A stretch of DNA of 64,000 nt from Gilvimarinus gilvus (GTDB lineage: Bacteria > Pseudomonadota > Gammaproteobacteria > Pseudomonadales > Cellvibrionaceae). Under the pieces are notes generated by a model that was not told the DNA's origin, searched no databases, and was given only the letters and a program-made list of their open reading frames with translations. Made by a program: the position numbers and the translations under genes. Location: assembly GCF_030518155.1 (NCBI RefSeq), contig NZ_JAULRU010000569.1, forward strand, positions 124,001 through 188,000. Reading direction: 5' to 3'. This document shows, one piece after another, positions 1-9,637 of this stretch (position 1 is its first letter; every line of letters begins with the position of its first letter).

Positions 1-1943
1 GAGACGAGGTTCATCGTGCTTTTACAGCGCTCTTTGGGGGGTAAGGCGTAACCGGAGCAACCCAAAAATACACCTGTGGAGCCGGTGCGGATCTGCATAT
101 GACGCCCGCACTTTTCGCACTCAATGTCTGTCTCTGTAGGGCTATTGGCACGCATGCCACCCTTCTCCTGACTCTGTGCCTGCTGTAGTTTCTGTACAAA
201 TCCCGCGTAAAATTCATCCAGCAGCTCACGCCAGTTGCGACCGCCCTCAGCTACAACGTCGAGTGACTCCTCCATGCTGGCCGTAAAGCCGTAATCCATC
301 AGATCCTGAAAGCTTTCATTCAGCCGCTCAGTCACAATATCGCCCATTTTCTCGGCATAAAAACGCCGATTCTCCAGGCGCACATATCCGCGGTCCTGAA
401 TGGTGGAGATAATAGAAGCGTAAGTAGATGGTCGGCCAATACCGCGCTTCTCCAACTCTTTTACTAAGCTTGCCTCGCTGAATCGCGCTGGCGGTTTGGT
501 AAAATGCTGCGAGGGATCCACCTTCTGCATGGGCAGGACTTCGCCCACTTTTACCTCTGGCAAAACAACATCTTCGTCTTTTTTACTCACCGACGGCAAA
601 ACTTTGGTAAAACCGTCAAACCGAATGACACGGCCACGGGTACGCAATTCATAATCGCCGGCATTCACTGTAATGTTCGTGCTGGTATATTCGGCCGGGC
701 TCATTTGGCAAGCAACAAACTGCGCCCAGATCAAAGCATAGAGGCGCTCTGCGTCGCGCTCCATACCGTTAAGCTGAGTTGGCAACACGGTGACACTGGA
801 TGGACGAATCGCTTCGTGGGCCTCTTGCGCGCCCTCCTTGCTCGAGTAAACATTGGGCGCTTTAGGGAGATACTTAGCGCCGTACTCCTCGCCGATGTAT
901 TCGCGACAATTTTCCACGGCCTCTTTACTGAGGTTAGTGGAGTCGGTACGCATGTAGGTGATGTAACCTGCCTCATAAAGACGCTGGGCCAACATCATGG
1001 TTTTCTTCACCCCAAAACTCAATCGCGTGCTGGCGGCCTGCTGCAAGGTAGAGGTTATAAATGGCGCCGACGGCTTAGACTGGGTTGGCTTATCTTCACG
1101 GCCTGCCACTTCATAGGATGAAGCCTTGAGTGCTGACACTGCCGCCATGGCATCGGCTTCGTTGTCGGGTCGAAAGTTTTTGCCACTGTGCTTTTTCACC
1201 TCAAAGCGAATGTTATCGCCTGAGCTGGCGGTCAAATCGGCGAATATATTCCAGTATTCTTCTGGAATAAAAGCGCGAATCTCTCGCTCGCGCTCAACCA
1301 CCAGCTTGGCCGCAACGGACTGTACACGACCGGCTGATAAGCCCCGAGCAACTTTTTCCCACAGTAGCGGCGAGACCATATAACCGACCACGCGATCGAG
1401 AAAGCGGCGCGCCTGCTGTGCGTTAACGCGATCCTGATCAATTGGACCGGGCTCTTCAAACGCGTTCTGGATCGCGGTTTTGGTGATTTCATTGAAAACG
1501 ACACGACGGTAGCGATTTTCATCGCCTCCGATAGCTTCGCGCAAATGCCAGGCAATGGCCTCTCCCTCGCGATCCAAATCCGTTGCGAGATAGATCGTAT
1601 CGGCCTTCTCGGCGAGCTGTTGTAGCTCGCTGACTACTTTTTCTTTGCCAGGCAAAATTTGATAATTCGCATCCCAGCCGTGTTCCGGGTCAATACCCAT
1701 GCGGTTGATAAGCTGGCTGTGGGCCTTTTCGGCTTTGTACTTTGCTTTCGCTTCAGGCGACATTTTACGCGTCTTGGCCGCCTGTTTTGCCCGCTCCTTA
1801 GGATCGACCTTCTTGCCACTGCCGCTGGTCGGCAGGTCGCGAATATGACCGACGCTGGATTTCACAATGTAGTCTCGGCCGAGATACTTGTTGATGGTCT
1901 TCGCTTTGGCCGGAGACTCCACAATTACCAGTGATTTACCCAT
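1..1943 (-). CDS. topA: DNA topoisomerase I, 3' end cut by the window
   Basis: Type IA topoisomerase that relaxes negatively supercoiled DNA. The N-terminus ([16 protein letters not shown]) is the TOPRIM start, an acidic [14 protein letters not shown] motif follows near residue 118, and the active-site tyrosine sits in YMRTDS near residue 329. Close to the window edge a C-terminal zinc-ribbon module is visible (paired Cys in CEKCG and a later GCSGY near residue 617). About 647 residues are present. E. coli TopA has 865, so a C-terminal part is missing only because the window starts inside the gene. The ATG at 1943 is the natural start; AAGGA lies about 13 bases upstream, which is long. Nothing looks broken. 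Confidence 0.97.
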   Translation of the reverse strand, partial: MGKSLVIVESPAKAKTINKYLGRDYIVKSSVGHIRDLPTSGSGKKVDPKERAKQAAKTRKMSPEAKAKYKAEKAHSQLINRMGIDPEHGWDANYQILPGKEKVVSELQQLAEKADTIYLATDLDREGEAIAWHLREAIGGDENRYRRVVFNEITKTAIQNAFEEPGPIDQDRVNAQQARRFLDRVVGYMVSPLLWEKVARGLSAGRVQSVAAKLVVEREREIRAFIPEEYWNIFADLTASSGDNIRFEVKKHSGKNFRPDNEADAMAAVSALKASSYEVAGREDKPTQSKPSAPFITSTLQQAASTRLSFGVKKTMMLAQRLYEAGYITYMRTDSTNLSKEAVENCREYIGEEYGAKYLPKAPNVYSSKEGAQEAHEAIRPSSVTVLPTQLNGMERDAERLYALIWAQFVACQMSPAEYTSTNITVNAGDYELRTRGRVIRFDGFTKVLPSVSKKDEDVVLPEVKVGEVLPMQKVDPSQHFTKPPARFSEASLVKELEKRGIGRPSTYASIISTIQDRGYVRLENRRFYAEKMGDIVTERLNESFQDLMDYGFTASMEESLDVVAEGGRNWRELLDEFYAGFVQKLQQAQSQEKGGMRANSPTETDIECEKCGRHMQIRTGSTGVFLGCSGYALPPKERCKSTMNLV

Positions 1944-2287
1944 ATGCGCTCGTATATCCTTGTCAGAATGATCATAAGTTTGTGGCTTTTTCGCTTAAAG
2001 CCTAGGCGTACATCGGCGGTGCGACAAGCACAAACCTTCGCCTTGGGGGGGCATATATAAGTCCTGTGTGCGCCTCGGTCAAGCGCCGAATGTAAATACA
2101 CTTCCCTTTTTTAACAAATAAATGCTAAATTAAGTGCCAAGGAGTGACGTTTTATAAATAGCGATTGCAGCTTGCTTTCGATTTCCTAACTGGCTGTTTG
2201 TATTGATTTTTTTCCTGTGTCAGTGAGTTTTAGTTTGCCCCGCATATGAACTTGTGAGCGGCCTTTAAAGAAAAAAGAATGTAAGAC
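1944..2287. other. Intergenic region between topA and a divergent gene
   Basis: This 344-base stretch separates topA (leftward) from an unknown rightward gene. It has a run of G at about 2043-2049 and an AT-rich part at about 2110-2160, as expected for divergent promoters. No convincing small gene or RNA was seen. Confidence 0.5.
1971..1999 (-). promoter_or_regulatory. Candidate topA promoter
   Basis: Read leftward, TATGAT lies at 1976-1971 as a -10 element. TTTAAG, a weak -35 match (3 of 6), lies about 17 bases upstream. It would give a short leader ahead of the ATG at 1943. Found by eye only. Confidence 0.3.
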
Positions 2288-3028
2288 GTGTCGACACCTA
2301 TCATAATTGCTCTTATTTTGATCACTATTGCTGCACTGATCGCGGTAAACGTAGTCAATGTGCGCCAAAAGCACCTCCAGTTACTCGTGAAACAGCAGCA
2401 ACGATACTATCAGGCCCTCGAACAGGCCGAGGACGCACTCAGCACTTGTCTAAAAACGGTTGAAAGTCTGGATGTCGCCGATCAGCTCAACCGTGAAATC
2501 ATAGTCATTCTTCAGCGACTGCTTGAGCTTGAACGCTTTAATCAGGATCCCATTAAAGCGCGGTTGGCACTGGCAGAATCTCGGCAACAGCACATTAGCA
2601 GTGGTCAACTGACTCCCAATTTAAGTCGCTGGTGCTCCAGCGATACCGAGATTGCGGCACTGCAAACTTCCCTGAGTCAGGCCACCCGAATTATCAACCA
2701 ACGGCACGCTCACCAACAACTGAACGACGAGCAAGCCCGCCAGTTACGCCAACAATTAGATTGGGCCAAACTGCAAATCAGCGTCCTGTCCATTATTGCC
2801 GCAGGATACCAGGCGCGAGATGCCGCTCAAATCACCTCGGCCTTAAGCTACTTCCAAAAAGCCCAGGACTTACTGCAAGGCTCCCGCAACCCAGACCCCA
2901 GACGGCTGGAAATTGTCCGCCAGCTGAGTTCTGTTATGCGCCACGAGCGAGACACTATTGAGCTAGAGCTGTTTCCAGAGTCAGCCGATTACGTGTCGGG
3001 CGAACCTTCACTAACGGACGCAACCTGA
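2288..3028 (+). CDS. Unknown membrane-anchored helical protein
   Basis: I do not recognise the family. The 246-residue product begins with one hydrophobic segment (residues 4-24, IIIALILITIAALIAVNVV), followed by a long, Gln- and Leu-rich, probably coiled-coil body and an acidic tail. The layout suggests an N-terminal membrane anchor with the rest in the cytoplasm. The start is GTG at 2288. Its last 40 bases overlap, in the convergent direction, the end of the next leftward gene. Function unknown. Confidence 0.75.
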   Translation: MSTPIIIALILITIAALIAVNVVNVRQKHLQLLVKQQQRYYQALEQAEDALSTCLKTVESLDVADQLNREIIVILQRLLELERFNQDPIKARLALAESRQQHISSGQLTPNLSRWCSSDTEIAALQTSLSQATRIINQRHAHQQLNDEQARQLRQQLDWAKLQISVLSIIAAGYQARDAAQITSALSYFQKAQDLLQGSRNPDPRRLEIVRQLSSVMRHERDTIELELFPESADYVSGEPSLTDAT

Positions 3029-3489
3029 GCCAATTTTTGTAAAAACCCCGTCAGTTGATCGACGTTGCCAGCCTCCCCCCACTCCTTCCAATACACGGCG
3101 ACTTCCTGCCCCTGTGCAGTGACAGCAACAACCCCTCGCGGCAGTTCATCAATCGTCTGCGATAGAAAATTCCGTACCGCCTGACCGGGCTTGGCCGCCT
3201 GAAACTGCCACCACTCGTTGAGATGTATCTCGTGAGCAAAGCTTGCCCTCACCAGTTGCCAGCAACCTACCCCCTTATGGTGTATGCAATAAGCGGCCAT
3301 ATGACTGGCTTTTTCAGTGGCCGTTGCCGCGCTCGGTGGCAAACGCAAATGCACAGCGACACCTAATTGTCGCGCCCGCAGACGCAGTGCATCGCGTTTC
3401 TTTTGCGCAGGGGAAGGCCTCAACATCGCAACCGGCCCAACAACCATGGCAACCACCAGCAAAAGAATAATCACAACGATGTAGTTCAT
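2989..3489 (-). CDS. Unknown small membrane-anchored protein
   Basis: The product is about 166 residues, with an N-terminal membrane segment (MNYIVVIILLLVVAMVVGP) followed by a basic stretch and a soluble domain rich in Trp and His. No family recognised. The ATG at 3489 is preferred over the longer ATG at 3525 because GGAAG lies about 11 bases upstream and the protein then begins directly with the membrane helix. It faces the gene at 2288-3028 and shares its last 40 bases with it. Both are single-pass proteins of unknown role between topA and the stress protein. Confidence 0.7.
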   Translation of the reverse strand: MNYIVVIILLLVVAMVVGPVAMLRPSPAQKKRDALRLRARQLGVAVHLRLPPSAATATEKASHMAAYCIHHKGVGCWQLVRASFAHEIHLNEWWQFQAAKPGQAVRNFLSQTIDELPRGVVAVTAQGQEVAVYWKEWGEAGNVDQLTGFLQKLAQVASVSEGSPDT

Positions 3490-3589
3490 TTCAATTAACA
3501 CTTCCAGCAAGTAAAGGGGCGGCACACAAGGTGTGGCAATGTTTGTTTTTTTCGACCATTATTGAAGTAAATCACAGTAGGGAGTTTGT

Positions 3590-4039
3590 ATGAATTCATA
3601 TACACACATTCTTGTGGGCCTGGATCTTACCGAAGAGTGCCCTGAAATACTGCAAAAATCCGCTGCGCTGGCGCGCGCCTGCAACGCCAAGCTCTCGGTT
3701 GCTCACGTCATTGAGCCGCTCACCTTCGCCTACGGTGGTGATATGCCTATTGACCTTTCCGAAGTGCAGGACCAATTGCAAATTAAGGCCGAGCAGGAAT
3801 TGCTACGCCTGATCAAGCAAGCGGACTGCCAGGTGGAGCAAGAGCATATTTTAGTGGGCCAACCCGCTACCGAATTGCACCATCTGGCAGATCAGCTCGG
3901 CGCAGACCTAATCGCGGTAGGTAGCCATGGCCGCAAAGGCTTCGCCGTTTTGCTTGGTTCCACCTCAAACAGTGTCTTACACGGCGCAGCCTGCGATGTG
4001 TTAGCCATCAGAGTAAACGTCAAACAAGACGCAAAATAG
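3590..4039 (+). CDS. Universal stress protein (UspA family)
   Basis: A 149-residue single-domain Usp, the usual length. The N-terminus (YTHILVGLDLTEE) forms the first strand and nucleotide-binding Asp. The C-terminal GSHGRKGFAVLLGSTSNSV carries the G-X2-G-X9-G-S pattern of ATP-binding Usp proteins, so ATP binding is likely. The ATG at 3590 is preceded by TAGGGAG, a good ribosome site. It converges with uup. Usp proteins act in stress survival, but the specific role here cannot be read from sequence. Confidence 0.93.
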   Translation: MNSYTHILVGLDLTEECPEILQKSAALARACNAKLSVAHVIEPLTFAYGGDMPIDLSEVQDQLQIKAEQELLRLIKQADCQVEQEHILVGQPATELHHLADQLGADLIAVGSHGRKGFAVLLGSTSNSVLHGAACDVLAIRVNVKQDAK

Positions 4040-4055
4040 CGAATGGCGACACCTT

Positions 4056-4085
4056 AACGCGAGGTCACCTAGCTGGCCTCGCGTT
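4056..4085. terminator. Hairpin between usp and uup, no U-tract
   Basis: A 9-base perfect stem, AACGCGAGG (4056-4064) with CCTCGCGTT (4077-4085). The uup TGA stop lies in the loop. It sits between convergent genes and could end transcription both ways, but neither strand has a T-run after it. Confidence 0.4.
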
Positions 4086-6029
4086 ACCCCCCATTTCTTC
4101 GAGTTCCGCCCAGCGCTCGAAGCGCGCTTCAAGTTGTTGCTGGACGTCCGCTAATTTCTGCAGGTGGACCTCTATTTCTGCGGAATCCCCTGCGTAAAAA
4201 CTTGCCCCACTCGCCACGCTCTGTAGCTCATCCAGCCGCACTTCTAGCGTTTCGATTTCTCCGGGTAAGGCATCAAACTCGCGCTGCAATTTATAAGACA
4301 ACTTTTTTTTCGGCGCGGGCGCACTCGCACTGACACTTTTGGGTTGACTATCTTTTCCAGCCTGTGCGACTTGGCCAGCCTGCGGGGTGTCATCGCTAGC
4401 GGCTGAGTCCACGGCGCTATCGTCAACCCATTTGCCCCCCTGGCGCAACCAGTCATCGTAACCGCCAACGTATTCTCGCACCGCTCCGCCCCCTTCAAAG
4501 GCAATCACACTGCTCACCAAGTTATTAAGGAATGCCCTATCGTGGCTCACCAGCAATACGGTGCCACTGAATTGGCCCAGCACCTCTTCCAGCAGCTCCA
4601 GCGTTTCAACGTCTAAATCGTTTGTCGGTTCGTCCAGCACCAAGATATTGGCCGACTTGCTGAACAACTTAGCCAGCAATACGCGATTACGCTCGCCCCC
4701 GGATAGTGCTCGCACCGGAGTGCGGGCGCGTTCTCCGGAGAATAGGAAGTCGCTTAGATAGGATATGATATGTTTGGATTTACCATTGATTTCAATGGTA
4801 TCACTGCCTTCTGAGACGTTATCGACAGCACTTTTGTCCAGGTTCAGCTGATCGCGCAGCTGATCAAAATACGCCACACTTAAGTTCGTGCCCAACTTAA
4901 CCTTGCCACTGTCTGGCTCAAGAAGCCCCAGGATTAATTTAAGTAGCGTGCTTTTACCCGCACCGTTGGGCCCGACCAGACCAATTCGGTCGCCGCGAAT
5001 AATGTGTGACGTGAAGTTGCGAACGATAGGCTTGCCCCCGTACGCGAAGTTCACATCTTTAAGTTCAGCCACAAGTTTGCCGGACAGACCGCCTTCGCCG
5101 ACGTCCATTTTCGCTGTGCCTTGTTGCTTGCGTCTGGCTTTGTGTTCCTCACGCATGGCCTTGAGCGCCCGCACCCGTCCCTCGTTGCGCGTACGTCTCG
5201 CTTTTATACCCTGGCGAATCCAGACCTCTTCCTGAGCAAGCTTTTTGTCGAAGAGCTCATTGTGACGTGCCTCTTCGGCCAGAGTCCGCTCTCGATAATC
5301 GAGAAAACTACGGTAATCACCCTGCCAGGTACGCAATTGGCCCCGATCGAGCTCTGCGATGTGTGTCGCCACTGACTGCAGTAACGCCCGATCATGGGTA
5401 ATGAAAACGATAGCCCCCTCAAAACTTTTTAGCTCAGTCTCTAACCATTCGATCGCACCAATGTCCAAATGGTTAGTGGGCTCATCTAAGAGCAAGACGT
5501 CCGGTTCCAACACCAAAGCCTGAGCCAGGGCGACCCGGCGCCTCCAGCCACCGGAAAGTGAATCCATAGGGGTGCTGGCGGTAAGGTGCAAACGGGTCAG
5601 CACCAGGTCAACTCGCTGTTGGAGGCTCCACCCATCGCGGGCTTCGAGTTCTGTTTGCACCTTGGTGAGTTGCTCGACCCAGTCGTCTTCGACATCGCCG
5701 TGCTCTTGCTGATCCAGCAACTTGTTGTAGCGCCTTAGCAATTCACCAACTTTGGGCACTCCGGCTGCAACGACATCAAAGACAGTGCGGTCATCGGCAT
5801 CGGGTAGGTCCTGTGACAACCTCGCCACCCTAACGCCGCGATCAATGTTAATCGCGCCGCCGTCCAGCACAACGTCGCCAGTCAGTGTTTTCAGGAAGCT
5901 CGATTTCCCCGCGCCGTTGCGGCCGATAAGACACCAGCGTTGGCCCTTTTCGATAACGAAATCAACGCCATCAAGCAACACTTGCAGTCCATAGTTTAGG
6001 TGAGCTTTATCAACAGTAATTAGCGGCAT
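4065..6029 (-). CDS. uup: ABC-F ATPase Uup
   Basis: Duplicated ABC ATPase without membrane domains, 654 residues. Each half has a Walker A (GRNGAGKSS near residue 36 and GPNGAGKST near 350), a signature (LSGGWRRRVALAQ and LSGGERNRVLLAK) and a Walker B with LDEPTNHLD or LDEPTNDLD. A charged linker separates the halves. After residue 540 there is a low-complexity Ser/Ala/Asp stretch and then a coiled-coil C-terminal domain typical of Uup, which in E. coli binds branched DNA and also acts on the ribosome. It lies divergent from slt. Confidence 0.95.
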   Translation of the reverse strand: MPLITVDKAHLNYGLQVLLDGVDFVIEKGQRWCLIGRNGAGKSSFLKTLTGDVVLDGGAINIDRGVRVARLSQDLPDADDRTVFDVVAAGVPKVGELLRRYNKLLDQQEHGDVEDDWVEQLTKVQTELEARDGWSLQQRVDLVLTRLHLTASTPMDSLSGGWRRRVALAQALVLEPDVLLLDEPTNHLDIGAIEWLETELKSFEGAIVFITHDRALLQSVATHIAELDRGQLRTWQGDYRSFLDYRERTLAEEARHNELFDKKLAQEEVWIRQGIKARRTRNEGRVRALKAMREEHKARRKQQGTAKMDVGEGGLSGKLVAELKDVNFAYGGKPIVRNFTSHIIRGDRIGLVGPNGAGKSTLLKLILGLLEPDSGKVKLGTNLSVAYFDQLRDQLNLDKSAVDNVSEGSDTIEINGKSKHIISYLSDFLFSGERARTPVRALSGGERNRVLLAKLFSKSANILVLDEPTNDLDVETLELLEEVLGQFSGTVLLVSHDRAFLNNLVSSVIAFEGGGAVREYVGGYDDWLRQGGKWVDDSAVDSAASDDTPQAGQVAQAGKDSQPKSVSASAPAPKKKLSYKLQREFDALPGEIETLEVRLDELQSVASGASFYAGDSAEIEVHLQKLADVQQQLEARFERWAELEEMGGNARPAR

Positions 6030-6221
6030 AGGGTATCCAGAGTGTGAATCAATACTTATTGCTAAATATCAGCAATTTGCGAGATTTTCTTTAAGCAGGG
6101 AATAAGGTTAAAAAATTTGCATTTGCGGTTAAAAAAGTGGCAGCATGATACCCTATTCCTCTTCGGCAGACAGCTTGATTTAAGTATCACTCCGAGTCGG
6201 GGTAGTAAGCGCCTGGGATCA

Positions 6222-6246
6222 GGCTGAAGCTTTTAACGCTTCAGCC
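6222..6246 (-). terminator. Hairpin at the end of a candidate small ORF
   Basis: GGCTGAAGC (6222-6230) pairs perfectly with GCTTCAGCC (6238-6246) around a 7-base loop. Read leftward, the loop contains the TAA stop of the small ORF at 6233-6334. There is no clear T-run, so terminator activity is uncertain. Confidence 0.4.
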
Positions 6247-6334
6247 GATATACAGCACAGGCCAGAATCACCATAACAAGAATAAGCGTTCGGTTTAAGG
6301 CCGACCACTTATCCAGACGTTGACGCAGCGACAC
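6233..6334 (-). CDS. Possible 33-residue single-pass membrane peptide
   Basis: Read leftward from a GTG at 6334 to TAA at 6233, the frame encodes a short basic, amphipathic start (VSLRQRLDKWSALNR), then one hydrophobic helix (TLILVMVILACAVY) and a basic end (RLKR). That is a plausible positive-ended inner-membrane micropeptide. A perfect hairpin surrounds the stop. Against it: no strong ribosome site is visible, the start is GTG, and any 100-base frame can look like this by chance. The family is unknown. Confidence 0.25.
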   Translation of the reverse strand: MSLRQRLDKWSALNRTLILVMVILACAVYRLKR

Positions 6335-6377
6335 CCGTGGTAAAAGGCCACCGAGGTATCAGGTCAGAGGTATAACA

Positions 6378-8390
6378 ATGCGGCGAATCAACTCAGGATT
6401 TTCAAACCGCCCACGGATCTGTCATTGGGGCAAAGTTGCCGGAGCAATCTCTCTGGGGATGCTGCTCGGCCTATCATTCTCTGCGACATTTGCAGCCGGC
6501 CAGGTCGCGGCGCCACCGAGCGCGATTGCCGACAAATCGGAACAGCGCAAACTCTACGATCAAGCCCAACAAGCGCTCAGCGCAAGTCGCTACACGGACT
6601 ACCGCAAGTTAGCGGTCGGTTTGGAGCACTATCCGCTCTTGCCTTATCTGGAGTACCGCTACATTCGTCGGCGTTTATCGCGAGTGGGGGCTAACGAAAT
6701 TGACCAGTTTTTGGCTGATTACCCCGACTCGTATCTGGCCGAGAAGCTTGAGCGCGCCTGGGTGGAAAAACTCGCCGAGCGTCGCCAGTGGCAAAATGTC
6801 TTAAAATATTACCGAGCTGACAACTCCACATCAGAACTCAAGTGCTATCAGCTAAGGGCGCGCGTTATCACCAGCGATCAAACCGCATTTGACGAGGTGG
6901 TCGATCTCTGGAACGTGGGAAAATCTCAGCATAAGGCTTGCGATCCGCTTTTCGCAGCTTGGCAAGATGCCGGCTACCTGAGCGACGATATTGCCTGGCA
7001 ACGCTTTGAGAAGACAATGCAGGCCCGCCAGCGCTCACTGGCACGTTACGTCTCGCGGCAAATGTCGGCCCCGGTTAAAGAGCTCGCTGACCTGTACTAC
7101 CAGGTCGACCGCAATCCTAAACTGCTCAAACAAATGAGCCGTTTCAGTGAGCAGAGCGATCGTATGCAATCATTGATATTGCATGGTTTGCAACGCTTAT
7201 CGCTGCGCGACTCTAAATTGGCCATTGATCTTTGGCATCGCTACGACGCGCAACAACTTTTTAACGATGAGGACCGACTCACAACGCAGCGTTACATCGC
7301 AGTCCGCTTGTTGCGCCAGGGGCACACGGCGGAAACTCACGCACTGCTCGCCAGCAGCCCGGCCCTCAATACCGAGAGCGTCATTGAATCTTTGGTACGC
7401 GATGCACTGCGCAATCAGGACTGGCAAGGTGTCGCTAAGTGGATAGCAGCCCTACCCGAAGCGACACAACAATCGGAGCGTTGGCGCTACTGGAGCGCAC
7501 GTGCACTGGCCCAAACAGGTACCGAAGAGGCCGTTGCGAAAGCGCGGGACATTTACAGTGAAGTGGCAGGCACACGGTCATTCTATGGGTTTCTGGCGTC
7601 CGATATTTTGCAGCAGGAATACCAGCTACTGGATAAACCGCTGGAGGTATCCGGGCCGCTGCGTGATCTGGTCGCCAGTAATCCTGCCATACAACGCGCC
7701 CGAGAGCTGTTGATTATCGGCGACAACCTCAACGCCCGACGCGAGTGGTACCACACGACTCAACGCATGAGCGAGCCCGAAATCGTCGCGGCCGGCAAAC
7801 TGGCTGAGAGCTGGGGCTGGCACCGCAACGGCATTCAAGCCATGATTCAGGTTAGCTACTGGGATGATCTGGGCACACGCTTCCCTCTCGCGTATCAAGA
7901 GCACGTTGAGTCCACGGCTAAAGACACGACACTTGAGCCGCACCTGCTGTTTGCTATCGCTCGTCAGGAAAGCGCTTTCACACCGGACGCGCGCTCTTCG
8001 GCTGGGGCTCTAGGTCTGATGCAATTGCTGCCATCAACAGCCAAGCAAACCGCCTCGCGGGCGGGGATGAGGGTCTCTAATCACGATTTGCTGAACCCGC
8101 AAACCAACATTGCTCTGGGCGGACGATATTTGAACCAGCTGATGGAACAATTTGGCGGCAACAGAATTCTCGCAGCGGCTGCCTATAACGCGGGCCCCTA
8201 CCGGGTGAAACAATGGCTAAATCGCGACGAAAATACCCGTGTACCTTACGATATTTGGATCGAAACGATCCCCTACCGGGAGACACGGGGCTATGTGCAG
8301 AATGTCCTGGCCTACTCCGTTATCTATGGTTACCGGCTGGGCGACAAGCGACCATTTATTCGCGATCTTGAAGCCGCTAACTCACTGTAA
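6378..8390 (+). CDS. slt: Soluble lytic murein transglycosylase
   Basis: Periplasmic enzyme that cleaves the MurNAc-GlcNAc bond of peptidoglycan with formation of 1,6-anhydro-MurNAc. The 670 residues comprise an N-terminal signal segment (hydrophobic around residues 22-40, ending near FAAGQ), a long alpha-helical superhelix, and a C-terminal SLT domain from about residue 505. The catalytic Glu is E531 in IARQESAFTPDARSSAGALG, and GLMQLLPSTA and AAYNAGPYRV complete the fold. The length is close to E. coli Slt70. The ATG at 6378 has AGAGGT upstream. It is divergent from uup. Confidence 0.95.
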   Translation: MRRINSGFSNRPRICHWGKVAGAISLGMLLGLSFSATFAAGQVAAPPSAIADKSEQRKLYDQAQQALSASRYTDYRKLAVGLEHYPLLPYLEYRYIRRRLSRVGANEIDQFLADYPDSYLAEKLERAWVEKLAERRQWQNVLKYYRADNSTSELKCYQLRARVITSDQTAFDEVVDLWNVGKSQHKACDPLFAAWQDAGYLSDDIAWQRFEKTMQARQRSLARYVSRQMSAPVKELADLYYQVDRNPKLLKQMSRFSEQSDRMQSLILHGLQRLSLRDSKLAIDLWHRYDAQQLFNDEDRLTTQRYIAVRLLRQGHTAETHALLASSPALNTESVIESLVRDALRNQDWQGVAKWIAALPEATQQSERWRYWSARALAQTGTEEAVAKARDIYSEVAGTRSFYGFLASDILQQEYQLLDKPLEVSGPLRDLVASNPAIQRARELLIIGDNLNARREWYHTTQRMSEPEIVAAGKLAESWGWHRNGIQAMIQVSYWDDLGTRFPLAYQEHVESTAKDTTLEPHLLFAIARQESAFTPDARSSAGALGLMQLLPSTAKQTASRAGMRVSNHDLLNPQTNIALGGRYLNQLMEQFGGNRILAAAAYNAGPYRVKQWLNRDENTRVPYDIWIETIPYRETRGYVQNVLAYSVIYGYRLGDKRPFIRDLEAANSL

Positions 8391-8395
8391 CCCAT

Positions 8396-8430
8396 AAAAA
8401 AGTAGTGGCCGTATAACACGGCCACTACTT
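8396..8430 (-). terminator. Intrinsic terminator of cheV
   Basis: A 12-base perfect stem, AGTAGTGGCCGT (8401-8412) with ACGGCCACTACT (8418-8429), around a 5-base loop. Read leftward, a six-T run follows (complement of 8396-8401). It lies 35 bases after the cheV stop and also sits just beyond slt, so it may block both transcripts. Confidence 0.85.
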
Positions 8431-8463
8431 GTGACGAATAAATTGGTTCAGCACATTAGCAGA

Positions 8464-9411
8464 CTACTCCGGCAAGGTATCCAAATACTCCTGCAACCTT
8501 TTTTGCACAACGCCGGCCAATTCATCCGGGGCAAACTTCGACAAAAAAGCGTTACAGCCGACCTTCTCTACCAACGCACTGTTGAAGCTTCCACTCAGTG
8601 AAGTATGCATCACCACAAACAGGTCTTTAAGATCAGCATTCTGGCGAATCTCCGCAGTCAGCCTGTAGCCATCCATTTCGGGCATTTCAGCGTCGGTAAT
8701 AAGCAATAAGTATTCGTCGCAGGCGCGTTTACCTGAAGCGATTAAATCCCTGAGGTTATTAAAAGCCTTGAGACCGTCTTGCATTGCGACAATTTCAATA
8801 CCGAGGTCAGATAGGGTTTCACGCACCTGATGCATAGCCGTGGCAGAATCTTCCGCAACCAACGCTTTCAGCCCCAGCTGACGCGCGCGCGCTGCGATAT
8901 CGACATTGAGCACTTGTTCAGAAACACGTGTGTTATAGGGGATTATGTCCGCCAAGACCCTTTCCACATCGAGGATTTCAACAATTTCATTATCCTGTCG
9001 GGTAATTGCCGTAAGATAATGTTCCCGGCCCGCTCCCTTTGGGGGTGGCAGTATATCTTCCCAGTTCAGGTTAACGATACGATCCACACTGCCGATGGCG
9101 AACGCCTGAATCGAGCGATTGTATTCCGCGACGATCAAGTTACCATCATCCAAGCTCTGGGTGGGGCCCATACCAATTGCCAGGCCAAGATCTATGACCG
9201 GCACAGTTTTACCGCGTAGGTGCGCGACACCGCAAACGTGAGGGTGACTGTGAGGCACCTGTCGCAACGCCGGTATTTTCAGTACTTCCTGCACCTTGAA
9301 TACGTTGATGGCAAACCGCTGCGAGCCACCTAGCTTGAAAATTAGCAACTCCAGTCGGTTTTCGCCGACTAAATTAGTTCGCTGATCAACACTACTGAGG
9401 ATACTAGACAT
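8464..9411 (-). CDS. cheV: Chemotaxis coupling protein CheV (CheW-REC)
   Basis: Couples chemoreceptors to the CheA kinase and may act as a phosphate sink. An N-terminal CheW-like domain (LLIFKLGGSQRFAINVFKVQEV through ILDVERVLADI) is followed by a receiver domain with the acidic pair AED, the phospho-acceptor Asp in LLITDAEMPEMDGY and the conserved Lys in LSKFAPDEL. The start is set at ATG 9411, not the upstream ATG 9438, because GGAGAAAAT directly precedes it. The gene stands alone, with no other che gene nearby, and is divergent from an EAL-HDOD gene. Confidence 0.93.
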   Translation of the reverse strand: MSSILSSVDQRTNLVGENRLELLIFKLGGSQRFAINVFKVQEVLKIPALRQVPHSHPHVCGVAHLRGKTVPVIDLGLAIGMGPTQSLDDGNLIVAEYNRSIQAFAIGSVDRIVNLNWEDILPPPKGAGREHYLTAITRQDNEIVEILDVERVLADIIPYNTRVSEQVLNVDIAARARQLGLKALVAEDSATAMHQVRETLSDLGIEIVAMQDGLKAFNNLRDLIASGKRACDEYLLLITDAEMPEMDGYRLTAEIRQNADLKDLFVVMHTSLSGSFNSALVEKVGCNAFLSKFAPDELAGVVQKRLQEYLDTLPE

Positions 9412-9637
9412 ATTTTCTCCGGGCGCACCACCGGGCAATTTTCAGGGTAAATAGTGCTAAATTTCAATCGATTACGTTCTTAAGCATACACCAGGGTTCG
9501 GGGTTAAGCGATGTAAAATAATGCCTAAGTGGCGCGATATATTCTAGAATCAAACATGAAGCTCAGGGAATGGCACCAGAATTGACCGAGACCGCGTCAA
9601 CCCGTCATTCCCAGCATAGCAATAACTGGAACTTTCT

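Larger units (their letters stand above)
6030..6377. other. Divergent uup/slt intergenic region
   Basis: A 348-base gap. It holds AT-rich sequence next to uup (about 6050-6150, likely uup promoter), a perfect 9-base hairpin at 6222-6246 and a possible small leftward membrane-peptide ORF at 6233-6334. The slt ribosome site AGAGGT lies just before 6378. Confidence 0.6.

Noticed and set aside
504-1121. 205-codon rightward frame inside topA
   Set aside because: It is antisense to the continuous topA frame, whose TOPRIM, active-site and zinc motifs are all present, and its product has no family signal.
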